A stretch of 64,000 nucleotides of DNA, from positions 653,542-717,541 of the forward strand of contig NZ_JACHXY010000003.1 of assembly GCF_014192415.1 (NCBI RefSeq). The letters are read 5' to 3'. The notes under the pieces are model-generated. The model saw only the letters and a program-made list of their open reading frames with translations, had not been told where the DNA came from and did no database searches. Positions 42,318 through 51,457 of the stretch are shown in pieces (the stretch's first letter is position 1; each line of letters opens with the position of its first letter). This stretch comes from Microbacterium proteolyticum. GTDB taxonomy: Bacteria; Actinomycetota; Actinomycetes; Actinomycetales; Microbacteriaceae. Position numbers and translations under genes: made by a program.

Positions 42318-43472
42318 ATGCGCAACCCCGTCCCACCCGGCCACGGGTGGATCCCGATCGCCTACGGCGCGCTCGATGTCAGTGGCTCCGACGACTTCGC
42401 CGCCGGCGCCGACGTGCTGGTGCTGCCGACGCGGCCGGGCGAGGCCCTGTGCCTCGTCGGCGAGGGCGCGGCCCTCTGGCGAGGACTCATCGCCTCCGCC
42501 CCCGCGGCACCGGCGTCGTTCACGCCCGAAGAGAACGGCATCCTGGCGCACCTGAGCGATCTCGGCCTGGTCACGGTGGCGGCATCGCACCCGGCGCAGA
42601 TCACCGACCTGCAGCCGCCGACGCTCTCGTCACCGCTGCATGAACTCGTCTACGCCCTCGTCGCCCGTGTGGCGTCGCACCAGGGCATCGCGTGCGTGTT
42701 CACCAAGGGCCCGGCCCTGCGCCTGCAGGGGCTGCGCGAACGCGAGCACTCGGGCGATGTCGACCTGTGGTGCGATCCCGCACGCCTCGACGAGTTGGCT
42801 GACGCGCTCCTCCCGTGGGGCTGGGACCGCGCGCCCGACCCCTGGCTCGGCACGACGATCCATCACACGGCGACGCTCACTCCCCGGCGATGGGGGTGCG
42901 AGATCGATGTCCACCGGCGCTTTCCCGGGCTGGCACTCGACGACGAGCGGGCTTTCGCGCTCGTGCTCCGCGACGCCGTCCCCCTGCGCTTCGGCGGCGT
43001 CGACGTGCTCGTCCCCGCTCCCGCCACGCACGCCGTGCTGGCGGCGTTGCACGCGGTCCGTCCCGTGATCGGCGCGGGCCCGCGCACCCCCGCCGTCTCG
43101 GCCTCCGCCCGCGCCTTCTTCTCACGCGCCGAGGGCAGCGTCGCGCGGGCGAGGGAACTGGGCGCCGTCCCGGCACTGCGTCACGAGCTCGAGCCTCTCG
43201 CCGAACCCGGCAGTCTCGACGCGGATGCCGCGGGCACCCCACGCGATTGGGAGTGGCGCCAGCAGCCCGACCGCGTCCGGGCCTATTGGATGGCGATTCG
43301 CGCGGTGTCCTGGCCGGTGCGGGCTCGACTGATCCTGCGGTTCGTGTGGCCGCCCGACGACGTCGCACTGGCGTCCGCCCGCCACGCGGGTCACCCCGCC
43401 ACGACCCCGCGGCGAGCGCGGTGGATCCGCCTCGGGCGCGGCATCCGCGACTGGGCGCGGCGGCGGCGCTGA
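42318..43472 (+). CDS. PqqD-like plus nucleotidyltransferase-family protein
   Basis: A 384-residue protein. Residues 20-95 (LVLPTRPGEALCLVGEGAALWRGL, EENGILAHLSDLGLV) resemble a PqqD-type winged-helix domain. Residues 110-260 carry CVFTKGPALRLQGLREREHSGDVDLWCDP (G-D-V-D-L), HHTATLTPRRWGCEIDVHRRFPG, the pattern of the uncharacterised nucleotidyltransferase family PF14907. Similar proteins occur in polysaccharide clusters of Gram-positive bacteria. GAGG precedes the ATG. Its neighbours are an epimerase and two glycosyltransferases, so a role in a surface glycan or a modified peptide is possible. Confidence 0.7.
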   Translation: MRNPVPPGHGWIPIAYGALDVSGSDDFAAGADVLVLPTRPGEALCLVGEGAALWRGLIASAPAAPASFTPEENGILAHLSDLGLVTVAASHPAQITDLQPPTLSSPLHELVYALVARVASHQGIACVFTKGPALRLQGLREREHSGDVDLWCDPARLDELADALLPWGWDRAPDPWLGTTIHHTATLTPRRWGCEIDVHRRFPGLALDDERAFALVLRDAVPLRFGGVDVLVPAPATHAVLAALHAVRPVIGAGPRTPAVSASARAFFSRAEGSVARARELGAVPALRHELEPLAEPGSLDADAAGTPRDWEWRQQPDRVRAYWMAIRAVSWPVRARLILRFVWPPDDVALASARHAGHPATTPRRARWIRLGRGIRDWARRRR

Positions 43473-43532
43473 CCCGCGCACCTCGACCCGCTCTCCCGGG
43501 TGACGACTCCGCGCAAGGAGGCGAGGCCGGTG

Positions 43533-43658
43533 GTGAACACTCGCGGCGAGCCGATGGCGTGCGCCGAAGAACCGGGGAGCGGCGCCACCCGCGGGGATGC
43601 GTTCGTGTGCGAACCGCGGTGTCCTTCACCCGCCGCACTCCCGCACGCCACCGCATGA
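43533..43658 (+). CDS. Possible 41-aa cysteine-containing peptide
   Basis: A GTG at 43533 (or 43530) stands 8-11 nt after AAGGAGG (43515-43521), the best Shine-Dalgarno in this gap. The peptide has three cysteines in two groups (MACAEE, VCEPRCPSP). It lies between the PqqD-like gene and the epimerase gene. It is too short to judge by codon use, and no precursor motif is known to me. The rest of the 43473-43815 gap shows only the short ORF at 43781. Confidence 0.3.
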   Translation: MNTRGEPMACAEEPGSGATRGDAFVCEPRCPSPAALPHATA

Positions 43659-43780
43659 TCGCGGTCGCTGCGACGGGCATCGTGGCGCACTCGGAGTCGT
43701 GAGCGAGCACCCGGCGCGCTCCTCCGATCGCCGACCCGCGCCCCCACCCGCGCGATGTCGCCTCCCCCCGAGAGGATCCG

Positions 43781-43816
43781 ATGCCCCCGACCGCCCGTCC
43801 TCGCCGCCCCCTCTGA
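43781..43816 (+). CDS. 11-codon leader ORF overlapping the epimerase start
   Basis: The ATG at 43781 follows GAGAGGATCCG and reads 11 codons to a TGA whose last base is the first base of the epimerase ATG (TGATG). The epimerase itself has no ribosome binding site, so translation may be coupled through this leader. Confidence 0.35.
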   Translation: MPPTARPRRPL

Positions 43817-44736
43817 TGGCGCGCTGCCTGGTCATCGGGGCCAACGGCTTCCTCGGGTCCCGCCTCACCGACGCCCTGGTCGCGTCCGGCCACGAGGTGA
43901 CCGCATTCGATCGCTTCAGCCGCGGTACGCGCGCCTTCTCGTCCACCGACCTCACCATCGTCCCCGGCGACTTCCTCAGCGTCGCCGACCTCGCCGCCGC
44001 CGTCGCCGGCCAGGAGTACGTCTTCCACTTCCTGTCCACGACCACGCCGGCCACCGTCGATGCGGACCCCACCATCGATTTGCGCACGAACGTCCAGCAG
44101 AGCGTCGAGCTGCTCGCGCTGTGCGCCCGCGCCGGCATCCGGCGCCTCTTCTACGCCTCCAGCGGCGGGGCGATCTACGGTCCTCAGCCCGGCGCGACGT
44201 TCGTCGAAGACACCCCCGCCGCCCCCGTCTCGCCCTACGGCATCGGCAAGCTCACGGTCGAGAGGTACATCGACTACTACGCGGCGACCGCCGGGCTCGC
44301 CGCCGTCTCGCTCCGCATCTCGAACCCGTACGGGGCGAACGCGAACCCGTCGAAACGGCAGGGCGTCATCCCGATCACCCTCAACCGCATCCTGCGCGCG
44401 GAGCCGATCGTGCAACTGGGCGACGGGTCGATGATCCGCGACTACATCCACGTCGACGATCTCATCCGACGCATCCTGCGGATGGTGGATGCCGAGCCCC
44501 GACACCGCGTGTACAACCTCGGCAGCGGTGAGGGCACGTCGGTGGCGGAGGTGCTCGCGACCGTCCGAGACGTCGTGGGCCGCGACTTCCCGGTGCGCAC
44601 GGCCCCCAAGCCCGCGACCTTCGTCGACCACGTCGTGCTCGACGTCGCCCGCTTCGTCGACGAGTTCGGCGCCGACGACGACCTGTCCCTGACCGAGGGC
44701 ATCGCCCGTACCTGGATGGAGATGACGACCGCATGA
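43816..44736 (+). CDS. NAD-dependent sugar epimerase/dehydratase (UDP-glucose 4-epimerase-like)
   Basis: A 306-residue extended SDR: LVIGANGFLGSRLTDAL (GxxGxxG), FHFLSTTTPATVD, the catalytic Ser/Tyr-x3-Lys seen in YASSGGAIYG and SPYGIGKL, then SLRISNPYGANANP and QLGDGSMIRDYIHVDDLIRRI. These enzymes change the configuration of nucleotide sugars for polysaccharide synthesis. The ATG at 43816 has no clear ribosome binding site but is coupled to the leader ORF. The stop overlaps the first glycosyltransferase (ATGATG at 44733). Confidence 0.87.
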   Translation: MARCLVIGANGFLGSRLTDALVASGHEVTAFDRFSRGTRAFSSTDLTIVPGDFLSVADLAAAVAGQEYVFHFLSTTTPATVDADPTIDLRTNVQQSVELLALCARAGIRRLFYASSGGAIYGPQPGATFVEDTPAAPVSPYGIGKLTVERYIDYYAATAGLAAVSLRISNPYGANANPSKRQGVIPITLNRILRAEPIVQLGDGSMIRDYIHVDDLIRRILRMVDAEPRHRVYNLGSGEGTSVAEVLATVRDVVGRDFPVRTAPKPATFVDHVVLDVARFVDEFGADDDLSLTEGIARTWMEMTTA

Positions 44737-45833
44737 TGCGCGTGCTGCACGTGACCGAGGCGATGGGGAGCGGCGTCCTCAGCGTCGTCGACAGCATCTC
44801 GCGCCGCCAGGCCGAGGCCGGCGCCGAGGTGCGCGTGCTGTTCCTCCCGCGTCCCGAGACCCCGTCCGACGAGGCGCTGCGCGCGCGCTTCCACCCGGAC
44901 GTCATCCTGACCCGGCTGTCCACGGGCACGCGGCTCGGCGACCTCCGGGCGCTCCACCGCGCGATGCGCGACGTCGGCGACCTCGACGTGGTGCACGCGC
45001 ACTCGAGTTTCGCGGGGGCGATCGTCCGGCAGGCGCTCAGCCGGCGACGCGACCCCTCCACGGTCTTCTACTCGCCGCACGGTTTCGCCTTCCTGCGGCT
45101 CGACCTGCCCCCCGTGGTCCGCGCCGCGCTCCGCCTGGCCGAGCGACGCCTCGCCCGCCACTCCACGCTCATCCTCACGTCGCCGTCGGAGTTCGCGCTG
45201 GCGCAGTCGACCCTCGCTCCCCGGCGCGCGCACCAGCTGCAGACCGGTGTCGCCTCCGACACCGTCGCGCGGCGTCCGCGACGCCCCGACCGTATGCGGC
45301 GACCGGTGGTGGGCATGGTGGGCCGAGTCACCTTTCAGAAGGCCCCCTGGCGCTTCGCCGCCGCCGCCCGGGCGCTCGACGACCGCGCCGACTTCGTCTG
45401 GGTCGGCGCAGGCGCGCCCGACGACGAGACGAGATGGTTCGCCGACGCTCCGGTGCGCGTGACCGGCTGGGTTTCCCCCCAGGAGCTGGCCGCGTGCATC
45501 GACGGGCTCGATGTGCTGCTGTTCCCCTCCCTGTGGGAGGGCATGTCGCTGTCGCTCATCCAGGCGCAGGCGCAGGGCCTGCCCGCCGTGGTCTCCGACG
45601 TCGTCGGCAATCGCGACGCGGTCGATGACGGGGTCACCGGGTTCGTCCGCGGCACCGACGAGGGACTCATCGCCGCCACCGCCCTTCTCCTGGACGACGC
45701 CGGGCTCCGCGAGCGCATGTCCGCGGCCGCGCTCGACCGGGCACGACGCACGCTCACCGACGACCGGGTCGGCGAGGACTCGCTCGCCCTCTACGCCGCG
45801 GGCCTCGCCCCGCGGGAGCGGACGTCGCGATGA
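44733..45833 (+). CDS. Glycosyltransferase family 4 (first)
   Basis: A 366-residue GT-B glycosyltransferase. The N-terminal acceptor domain has VLHVTEAMGSGVLSVVDSI, DVVHAHSSFAGAIVRQ and FYSPHGFAF; the donor domain has VVGMVGRVTFQKAPWRF, WVGAGAPDD, VRVTGWVSPQELA and the GT4 motif LFPSLWEGMSLSLIQAQAQGLPAVVSD (E-x7-E type). It is cytoplasmic or membrane-associated and adds a sugar to a growing surface glycan. It overlaps the epimerase and the next glycosyltransferase by 4 nt each. Confidence 0.86.
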   Translation: MMRVLHVTEAMGSGVLSVVDSISRRQAEAGAEVRVLFLPRPETPSDEALRARFHPDVILTRLSTGTRLGDLRALHRAMRDVGDLDVVHAHSSFAGAIVRQALSRRRDPSTVFYSPHGFAFLRLDLPPVVRAALRLAERRLARHSTLILTSPSEFALAQSTLAPRRAHQLQTGVASDTVARRPRRPDRMRRPVVGMVGRVTFQKAPWRFAAAARALDDRADFVWVGAGAPDDETRWFADAPVRVTGWVSPQELAACIDGLDVLLFPSLWEGMSLSLIQAQAQGLPAVVSDVVGNRDAVDDGVTGFVRGTDEGLIAATALLLDDAGLRERMSAAALDRARRTLTDDRVGEDSLALYAAGLAPRERTSR

Positions 45834-46942
45834 CCCTCGTCAACGCCCGCTTCCTCACGCAGCACACCACCGGCATCCAGCGCTTCGCCACCGAGATCGC
45901 GCGCGAACTCCTCGTGCTCCGCGACGACGTGACCCTGGCCGTTCCGCCGGGCGCGGTCGATACGGCCGGGCTCGACCCCGCCCGCATCGTGCGGGTCGGC
46001 CGCACCCGCGGTCACGCGTGGGAGCAGCTCGATCTGCCACTGTTCGCCCGACGCCGTCGCGAGCTCCTGCTCAACCTCGCGAGCACGGGGCCGGCGTGGT
46101 ACCGCCCGCAGATCTCCACGCACCACGACATCACCTACATCCGGCATCCCGAGAGCTTCGGTCGTCGTTTCCGCGCCGTCTACGGCATCGTCGTGCCGCG
46201 CCTGATCGCCCGCAGCGACGGTCTGCTGACGGTGAGCGAGTTCTCTCGCGGCGAGATCGCCGACCACTTCGGTGTCGATCGCGCACGGTTCACGGTGGTC
46301 CACAACGGTGCCGACGCCCGCTTCCATCCGGGCGAGGGTGCCTCGGGTCGCCCCTACCTGCTGGCGGTGTCGTCCCTCAACGCGCACAAGAATTTCGCGC
46401 GCATGCTCTCGGCGTTCGAGCGCTTCGCCGAGACGCACCCCGACATCGAGCTGCGCGTGGTCGGCAGCCAGACGAACAGCTTCTCGCGGCAGCGCTACGA
46501 CGGCTCCCACGCCCGGGTGCGCTTCCTCGGTCGCGTCGACGACGACGAGCTGACGGCGCTGTACCGGGGCGCGATCGCCTTCGTCTTCCCCTCCCTCTAT
46601 GAGGGGTTCGGCATCCCCCCGCTCGAAGCGCAGCAGTGCGGATGTCCGGTGATCGCCGCGCGCGCGGCATCCCTGCCCGAGGTGCTCGCCTCCTCGGCGG
46701 TCTACGTCGACCCCCTCGACGAGGCCGATCTCGCCGACGCCATGTCGCGCGTCGTGGACGACCCGACCCTGCGTGCGCACCTCGTCGCCGCGGGCCTGGC
46801 CAACGCCGAGCGCTTCTCGTGGCGAGCCTCCGCGCAGCGAGTCTCGGGCGTGATCGACGACGTGCTGACGGCCCGGGCGAGCCTGACCGTTGCCGCGGCC
46901 GGTCGCGTCAAGGCCCAGGTCTCACGGCATCCGGGTGCCTAG
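45830..46942 (+). CDS. Glycosyltransferase family 4 (second)
   Basis: A 370-residue GT4 enzyme of the mannosyltransferase type: TGIQRFATEIARELL near the start, STHHDITYIRHPESFG, VSEFSRGEIADHFGV, VHNGADARFHP, VSSLNAHKNFARMLSAFE, VRFLGRVDDDELTALYRGA and FPSLYEGFGIPPLEAQQCGCPV with the conserved donor-binding glutamates. It starts with ATG at 45830 inside the preceding stop. It closes the short polysaccharide cluster, which lacks an export or polymerase gene within this window. Confidence 0.87.
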   Translation: MTLVNARFLTQHTTGIQRFATEIARELLVLRDDVTLAVPPGAVDTAGLDPARIVRVGRTRGHAWEQLDLPLFARRRRELLLNLASTGPAWYRPQISTHHDITYIRHPESFGRRFRAVYGIVVPRLIARSDGLLTVSEFSRGEIADHFGVDRARFTVVHNGADARFHPGEGASGRPYLLAVSSLNAHKNFARMLSAFERFAETHPDIELRVVGSQTNSFSRQRYDGSHARVRFLGRVDDDELTALYRGAIAFVFPSLYEGFGIPPLEAQQCGCPVIAARAASLPEVLASSAVYVDPLDEADLADAMSRVVDDPTLRAHLVAAGLANAERFSWRASAQRVSGVIDDVLTARASLTVAAAGRVKAQVSRHPGA

Positions 46943-46951
46943 CGTCGGGGC

Positions 46952-47854
46952 ATGACCTCCGATCGCGACCAGTTCACTTTCGACAACCCCGTCACCCGCT
47001 ATGCGCGCGTCGAGCCGCCTGTACAGCATCAGCCCGAGCCCGGGGTCCAGGCCGACATGACTCCTGTTCCCGACCTCGGCGAGAAGACGTACCGCGGTCT
47101 CGGGCGCCTGGTCGGGCGCAAGGCCCTGGTCACCGGCGGCGACTCGGGCATCGGCGGCGCGGTCGCGATCGCCTTCGCCCGCGAGGGCGCCGACGTGGCG
47201 ATCGTGCACCTTCCCGACGAACAGCGAGACGCCGACCACGTGCTCGAGCAGATCCGGGATGCCGGACGCACGGGCGTCTCCATCGCACTCGACATCACCG
47301 AGGCGGCGGCGTGCCGCGAGCTCGTCGCCCGCGCGGCGGAAGCGCTCGGCGGGCTCGACATCGTCGTCAACAACGCCGGAAAGCAGGTGATGGTGGACAA
47401 GGTCGAAGACCTCAGCGACGAGCAGTTCGAGTCGACTTTCCGCACCAACGTCTTCGCACCGTTCTGGATCACGAAGGCGGCGCTCGCGCACCTGCCCGAG
47501 GGCGGCACCATCATCAACACCGCGTCGCTCGAGGCGTACGTTCCCGCCCCCGACCGGCTCGACTACGCCGCCACCAAGGCCGCCATCAACAATCTGTCGA
47601 AGGGGCTCGCCCAGCAGCTCGCCTCACGCGGCATCCGCGTCAACGTCGTCGCCCCCGGACCCACCTGGTCGGCGTTGCAGGTGAGTCAGGGCGTGTCCGA
47701 CGATCAGATGGAGCACTTCGACGACGAGAGCACCTATCAGCGTGCGGGGCAGCCGGCCGAGATCGCCCCGGCGTTCGTGTTCCTCGCCTCGGCGGAGTCC
47801 AGCTACGTCTCGGGCGAAACACTGAACGTCAACGGCGGCATGGTCACCCCGTAA
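46952..47854 (+). CDS. Short-chain dehydrogenase, general-stress (YdaD/YghA) type
   Basis: A 300-residue SDR with the N-terminal extension PPVQHQPEPGVQADMTPVPDLGEKTYRGLGRL that marks the YdaD/YghA group. NAD(P) site KALVTGGDSGIGGAVA, VVNNAGKQ, TASLEAY, active site DYAATKAAI (Tyr-x3-Lys) and the end SSYVSGETLNVNGGM. Bacillus members belong to the general stress response; the substrate is unknown. It starts 9 bp after the glycosyltransferase stop but probably has its own role. Confidence 0.88.
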   Translation: MTSDRDQFTFDNPVTRYARVEPPVQHQPEPGVQADMTPVPDLGEKTYRGLGRLVGRKALVTGGDSGIGGAVAIAFAREGADVAIVHLPDEQRDADHVLEQIRDAGRTGVSIALDITEAAACRELVARAAEALGGLDIVVNNAGKQVMVDKVEDLSDEQFESTFRTNVFAPFWITKAALAHLPEGGTIINTASLEAYVPAPDRLDYAATKAAINNLSKGLAQQLASRGIRVNVVAPGPTWSALQVSQGVSDDQMEHFDDESTYQRAGQPAEIAPAFVFLASAESSYVSGETLNVNGGMVTP

Positions 47855-48093
47855 TTCCCTCGCACCGCACGCCTCGGCCCGCCCGCTCGGTTCGGGGCGT
47901 TCGCCGTGAACGAGGCGACGGGCGAGTCGGCGCACGTGGCGGGCCAGACGGCGGGTGATCCGACCCACGCGTGCGCCCTGTGCGACGAACGTGCGCGATG
48001 ACGGGTTCCGGCCGAAGCACATACTGGGCGTTCCGCCGTGCACCGTTCCGTGGCATCCGCGTTCTGGACCGCGGCCACCTCCGGGAGCACCTC

Positions 48094-48345
48094 ATGACCC
48101 ACACCGCACCATCCGGCGTCGACTACCCCGGTAGGACCCTCGGCATCGTCGGCCTCGTCCTGTCCTTCTTCGTCACGATCGTGGGCTCCATCGTCTCGTT
48201 CGTGGCGTGGCGCCGGTCGCGCGCGGCCGGCTACCGCAACACACCGGCCGCGGTCGGGATGAGCATCGGGCTCGTCGCCCTGGCATTCTGGGTGCTCGTC
48301 GTCGCGATCCTCACCCCGTACGTGGGAGTCGCCGGCGGCAGCTGA
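48094..48345 (+). CDS. Small two-helix membrane protein
   Basis: An 83-residue protein with two transmembrane segments (TLGIVGLVLSFFVTIVGSIVSFVAW and VGMSIGLVALAFWVLVVAIL), separated by RRSRAAGYRNTPA. This is the DUF4190-like layout common in actinobacteria. GGGAG lies 6 nt before the ATG. Function unknown. The 47855-48093 gap before it holds no feature I can support. Confidence 0.7.
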   Translation: MTHTAPSGVDYPGRTLGIVGLVLSFFVTIVGSIVSFVAWRRSRAAGYRNTPAAVGMSIGLVALAFWVLVVAILTPYVGVAGGS

Positions 48346-48438
48346 GCCGTCCCGGCCGGCATCGTTCACGGTCTTGCGCATATCGCGTCGATCCGCAACC
48401 GACCCTCGTCGGGCAGGCGCGTGCGAAACGGTGAGTGC

Positions 48439-49833
48439 ATGCCCGAAGACACCGCCGAGATCACTGACGAGGCGCCCCCGACCCTTTACTTGCTGCACGC
48501 GCTCGGAGCGAGCGCCCGCTCCTTCGACCGCCTCGCCGAGCGTCTCGACGGCCGCGTGCGCGTCGAGGGCATCGACCTCCCCGGCTTCGGTTCGCTCGCA
48601 GCGGCATCCGACTCATCGATCGACGCCTCGGTCGACCACGTGATCACGCACCTCGCCCGGCACGCGCGCGGTCGCTGGATCCTCGGCGGGCACAGCATGG
48701 GCGGCAAGATCGCGGCATTGGTGGCGTCCCGTGTCCTCCGCGGCCAGGCGCCGTTGGTCGGGCTCGCCGGCATGGTGCTGATGGCGCCGTCGCCCCCGCG
48801 TCCCGAGCCGATGGACGAGGAGCGCCGCGAGCGCATGCTGTCCTGGGCCGACGACGGGCCGATCTCGGAGCAGGATGCCGAGACCTTCATCGACCAGAAC
48901 GTCGCCGAGCCCCTGGAACACGACGCTCACGAGGCCGCCCGCGACGACCTGCGGCGCACCGCCCCCGCCGCGTGGCGGGCATGGCTCGAGACCGGCAGCC
49001 GCATCGATGCCTCGGCCGAGGTCGGCACCCTCGATCTCCCCGTCCTCGTCCTGGCCGGTACCGACGACGCCGACCTCGGCGCGGCCGCTCAGCCGGGCCT
49101 CCTGGCATCCGTCTATCCGCGTGCCCGTTTCGTCGCCCTCGACGACACCGGTCACCTGATCCCGTCCGAGCGGACCTCCGAGGCCGCGGAGGCCATCGCG
49201 CACTTCGTCGACGACGAGGTGCTCCCGGGCCCTGTCATCCCGGCCGATTGGGCGGCGCTCATCGCGGGTGACCGCGTGGATGCCCGCGTGCGCGGCATCC
49301 TGAACCTCCGAGCCGTTCCCGACGACCGCGGCTACGCCCCCGCCGTGCTCGACGTCGCGCAGCTCACGCTGCTCCGCGAGATCGCCGACCTCGTCGTTCC
49401 GCAGGACGGTCCCCCCATCGATCTCGCTGCACGGGTCGACGCGCAGCTCGCCCGCGGAGAGGGCGACGGGTGGCGCAACGCCGACCTGCCGCCCGACCCC
49501 GAGGCCTACCGTGCCGGGCTCGACACCCTTTCCCGCGTCTGGCCGACCGACCCGACCGCGCGCGAGAAGGTGCTCCGCGCCGCGATCGAGGGGACGACGG
49601 ATGCCGATGGCCCCCTTGATGCGGCCCGGCTGCAGACGTGGCTCGAAGACGCGCGCAACGACCTCGTGCGCCACTGGCTGGCGCACCCGGCGAGCATGGC
49701 GCGCGTCGGGTACGACGGCTTCGCCACCGGGAGCAGCCCCCTGCGCGGGTACGTCGAGCTCCGGCTCGGCCGCCGCGAAGACTGGGAGCCCGCCGGTGTC
49801 GGCGGCACCGTGACGACAGGAGATGCGGCATGA
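48439..49833 (+). CDS. Alpha/beta hydrolase fused to gluconate 2-dehydrogenase subunit 3-like domain
   Basis: A 464-residue two-domain protein. Residues 12-255 are an alpha/beta hydrolase (LYLLHALGASARSFDRLAERL, nucleophile GGHSMGGKIAAL, acid VLAGTDDADLG, His in DDTGHLIPSER). Residues 275-450 resemble the small subunit (subunit 3, PF13618) of membrane gluconate/sugar dehydrogenases (LTLLREIADLVVPQDGPPIDLAARVDAQL, LDTLSRVWP, WLAHPASMARVGYDGFATG). No Tat signal is present, unlike typical subunit 3. GGTGAG precedes the ATG at 48439. The stop overlaps the GMC gene, whose product is the usual partner of subunit 3. Confidence 0.8.
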   Translation: MPEDTAEITDEAPPTLYLLHALGASARSFDRLAERLDGRVRVEGIDLPGFGSLAAASDSSIDASVDHVITHLARHARGRWILGGHSMGGKIAALVASRVLRGQAPLVGLAGMVLMAPSPPRPEPMDEERRERMLSWADDGPISEQDAETFIDQNVAEPLEHDAHEAARDDLRRTAPAAWRAWLETGSRIDASAEVGTLDLPVLVLAGTDDADLGAAAQPGLLASVYPRARFVALDDTGHLIPSERTSEAAEAIAHFVDDEVLPGPVIPADWAALIAGDRVDARVRGILNLRAVPDDRGYAPAVLDVAQLTLLREIADLVVPQDGPPIDLAARVDAQLARGEGDGWRNADLPPDPEAYRAGLDTLSRVWPTDPTAREKVLRAAIEGTTDADGPLDAARLQTWLEDARNDLVRHWLAHPASMARVGYDGFATGSSPLRGYVELRLGRREDWEPAGVGGTVTTGDAA

Positions 49834-51380
49834 ACCTCGAGCAGATGCGGACATTCGGCACGGAAGAGACCGTCGACGTCGTCGTGATCGGGACGGGCGC
49901 GGGAGGTGCGCCCCTCACGTCCGAGCTGGCCAAGAAGGGCTTGAGCGTCGTCGCGATCGAGGCCGGCCGTCACTTCGCGCTCGACGACCTCACCCCCGAT
50001 GAGACCGAGGCCGTCGAGATCAACTGGATGTCGGAGCGCCTGAGCGGGGGCGAGGACCCCACCGCATTCGGGCCGAACAACAGCGGCCGCGGCGTCGGCG
50101 GTTCGATGCTGCACTGGGGCGCGTTCACTCCGCGGCCCGACCGTCGCGACCTCGCTCTTCGCACCGAATCCGGCGTGGGGCGCGATTGGCCCCTCGACCC
50201 GGACGAACTGCTGTCGTACGTCGAGCGCGTCGAGGGCGATATCGGCGTCTCGGGTCCCACCCCCTACCCGTGGGACCCGTCCCGGAAGTACGCGTACGCC
50301 CCGGCGAAGCGCAACGCGCCGGCGAACCTCGTCGCGAAAGGCTGCGACGCTCTCGGAGTCCGCTGGGCCGACGCCCCCGCCGCCGTCCTCACCCGTGCCC
50401 GGCTGCAGGACCACCACGGAGAGCGCGGCGCATGCGTGAACTGCGGCGAGTGCCACCAGGGATGCCGCGTGGACGCCAAGGCCTCGACGGCGAACACCTA
50501 CCTTCCCGCGGCCGTCGCCGCCGGCGCCGAGATCCGCGCCGAGGCGATGGTGCACGCGATCGAGCTCGACGCCCGCGGGCATGTCTCCGCGGTCGTGTAC
50601 CGCCAGGGCGGTGTCGATGTGCGACAGCGTTGCCGGTCGCTCGTGCTCGCCGGCGGCGGGGTCGAGACACCGCGCCTGCTGCTGCACACGGGCCTCGCCA
50701 ACGACAACGGCCACGTGGGGCGCAACTTCCTTGCGCACGGTGCGACGCAGGTGTGGGGCCGCTTCGACGAACCCGTGCGCGGGCATCGCGGCTATCCGTC
50801 GTCGCTCATCAGCGAGGACATGATGCGCCCGGCCGACGCCGACTTCGCCGGTGGCTATCTCGTTCAGAGCCTCGGCGTCATGCCGCTCACCTTCGCGACG
50901 ACGCTCGTGCGCGGCGGGGGGCTGTGGGGCCCCGATCTGATGCAGCGGCTCGACCAGTCGCGGTTCATGGCGGGCATCGGCATCAACGGCGAGTGTCTCC
51001 CGTCCGACGACAACCGGTTGACCCTCGTCGACGAGGCCGACGAGTTCGGCATCCCCCGTGCCCGGGTGACCTTCACGGCGGGGTCGAATGAGAAGGCGAT
51101 GGACTCCCACGCGACGGCGTTCATGCTGCGGGTGATGGAGGCGGCGGGCGCCCGCGAGACGATGGTGCTGGCCCGCACCGCCCACACGATCGGCACGTGT
51201 CGCATGTCGGCCGACCCGTCAGACGGTGTCGTGGATGCGGACGGGCGCTCGCACGAGATCCCCAACCTGTGGATCTGCGACAACTCGGTCTTCCCCTCCG
51301 CGATCGCTGCCAACCCTGCGCTGACGATCATGGCTCTCTCGCTGCGCACCGCCGACCGGTTCCTGTCCTCTGCCGCCTGA
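49830..51380 (+). CDS. GMC-type flavoprotein, gluconate/sugar dehydrogenase large subunit-like
   Basis: A 516-residue GMC oxidoreductase. FAD site VVVIGTGAGGAPLTSELAKKG and VAIEAGRH; GRGVGGSMLHWGAFTPRP; a cysteine cluster CVNCGECHQGCRVDAKAS; VLAGGGVETPRLLL; and the C-terminal active-site region ARTAHTIGTCRMS then ICDNSVFPSAIAANPALTIMALSLRTAD. These enzymes oxidise sugars or alcohols and pass electrons to a cytochrome subunit, which is not seen here. AGGAG precedes the ATG at 49830. It forms a two-gene operon with the hydrolase/subunit-3 fusion. Confidence 0.87.
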   Translation: MNLEQMRTFGTEETVDVVVIGTGAGGAPLTSELAKKGLSVVAIEAGRHFALDDLTPDETEAVEINWMSERLSGGEDPTAFGPNNSGRGVGGSMLHWGAFTPRPDRRDLALRTESGVGRDWPLDPDELLSYVERVEGDIGVSGPTPYPWDPSRKYAYAPAKRNAPANLVAKGCDALGVRWADAPAAVLTRARLQDHHGERGACVNCGECHQGCRVDAKASTANTYLPAAVAAGAEIRAEAMVHAIELDARGHVSAVVYRQGGVDVRQRCRSLVLAGGGVETPRLLLHTGLANDNGHVGRNFLAHGATQVWGRFDEPVRGHRGYPSSLISEDMMRPADADFAGGYLVQSLGVMPLTFATTLVRGGGLWGPDLMQRLDQSRFMAGIGINGECLPSDDNRLTLVDEADEFGIPRARVTFTAGSNEKAMDSHATAFMLRVMEAAGARETMVLARTAHTIGTCRMSADPSDGVVDADGRSHEIPNLWICDNSVFPSAIAANPALTIMALSLRTADRFLSSAA

Positions 51381-51457
51381 CCCGGCGCAGCCGCTCCGTC
51401 CGGCGGCGGGCCCGGCGCGGTGGGGCGGCTGCGCCGGGTCACCCGCGTCGCGAGACG

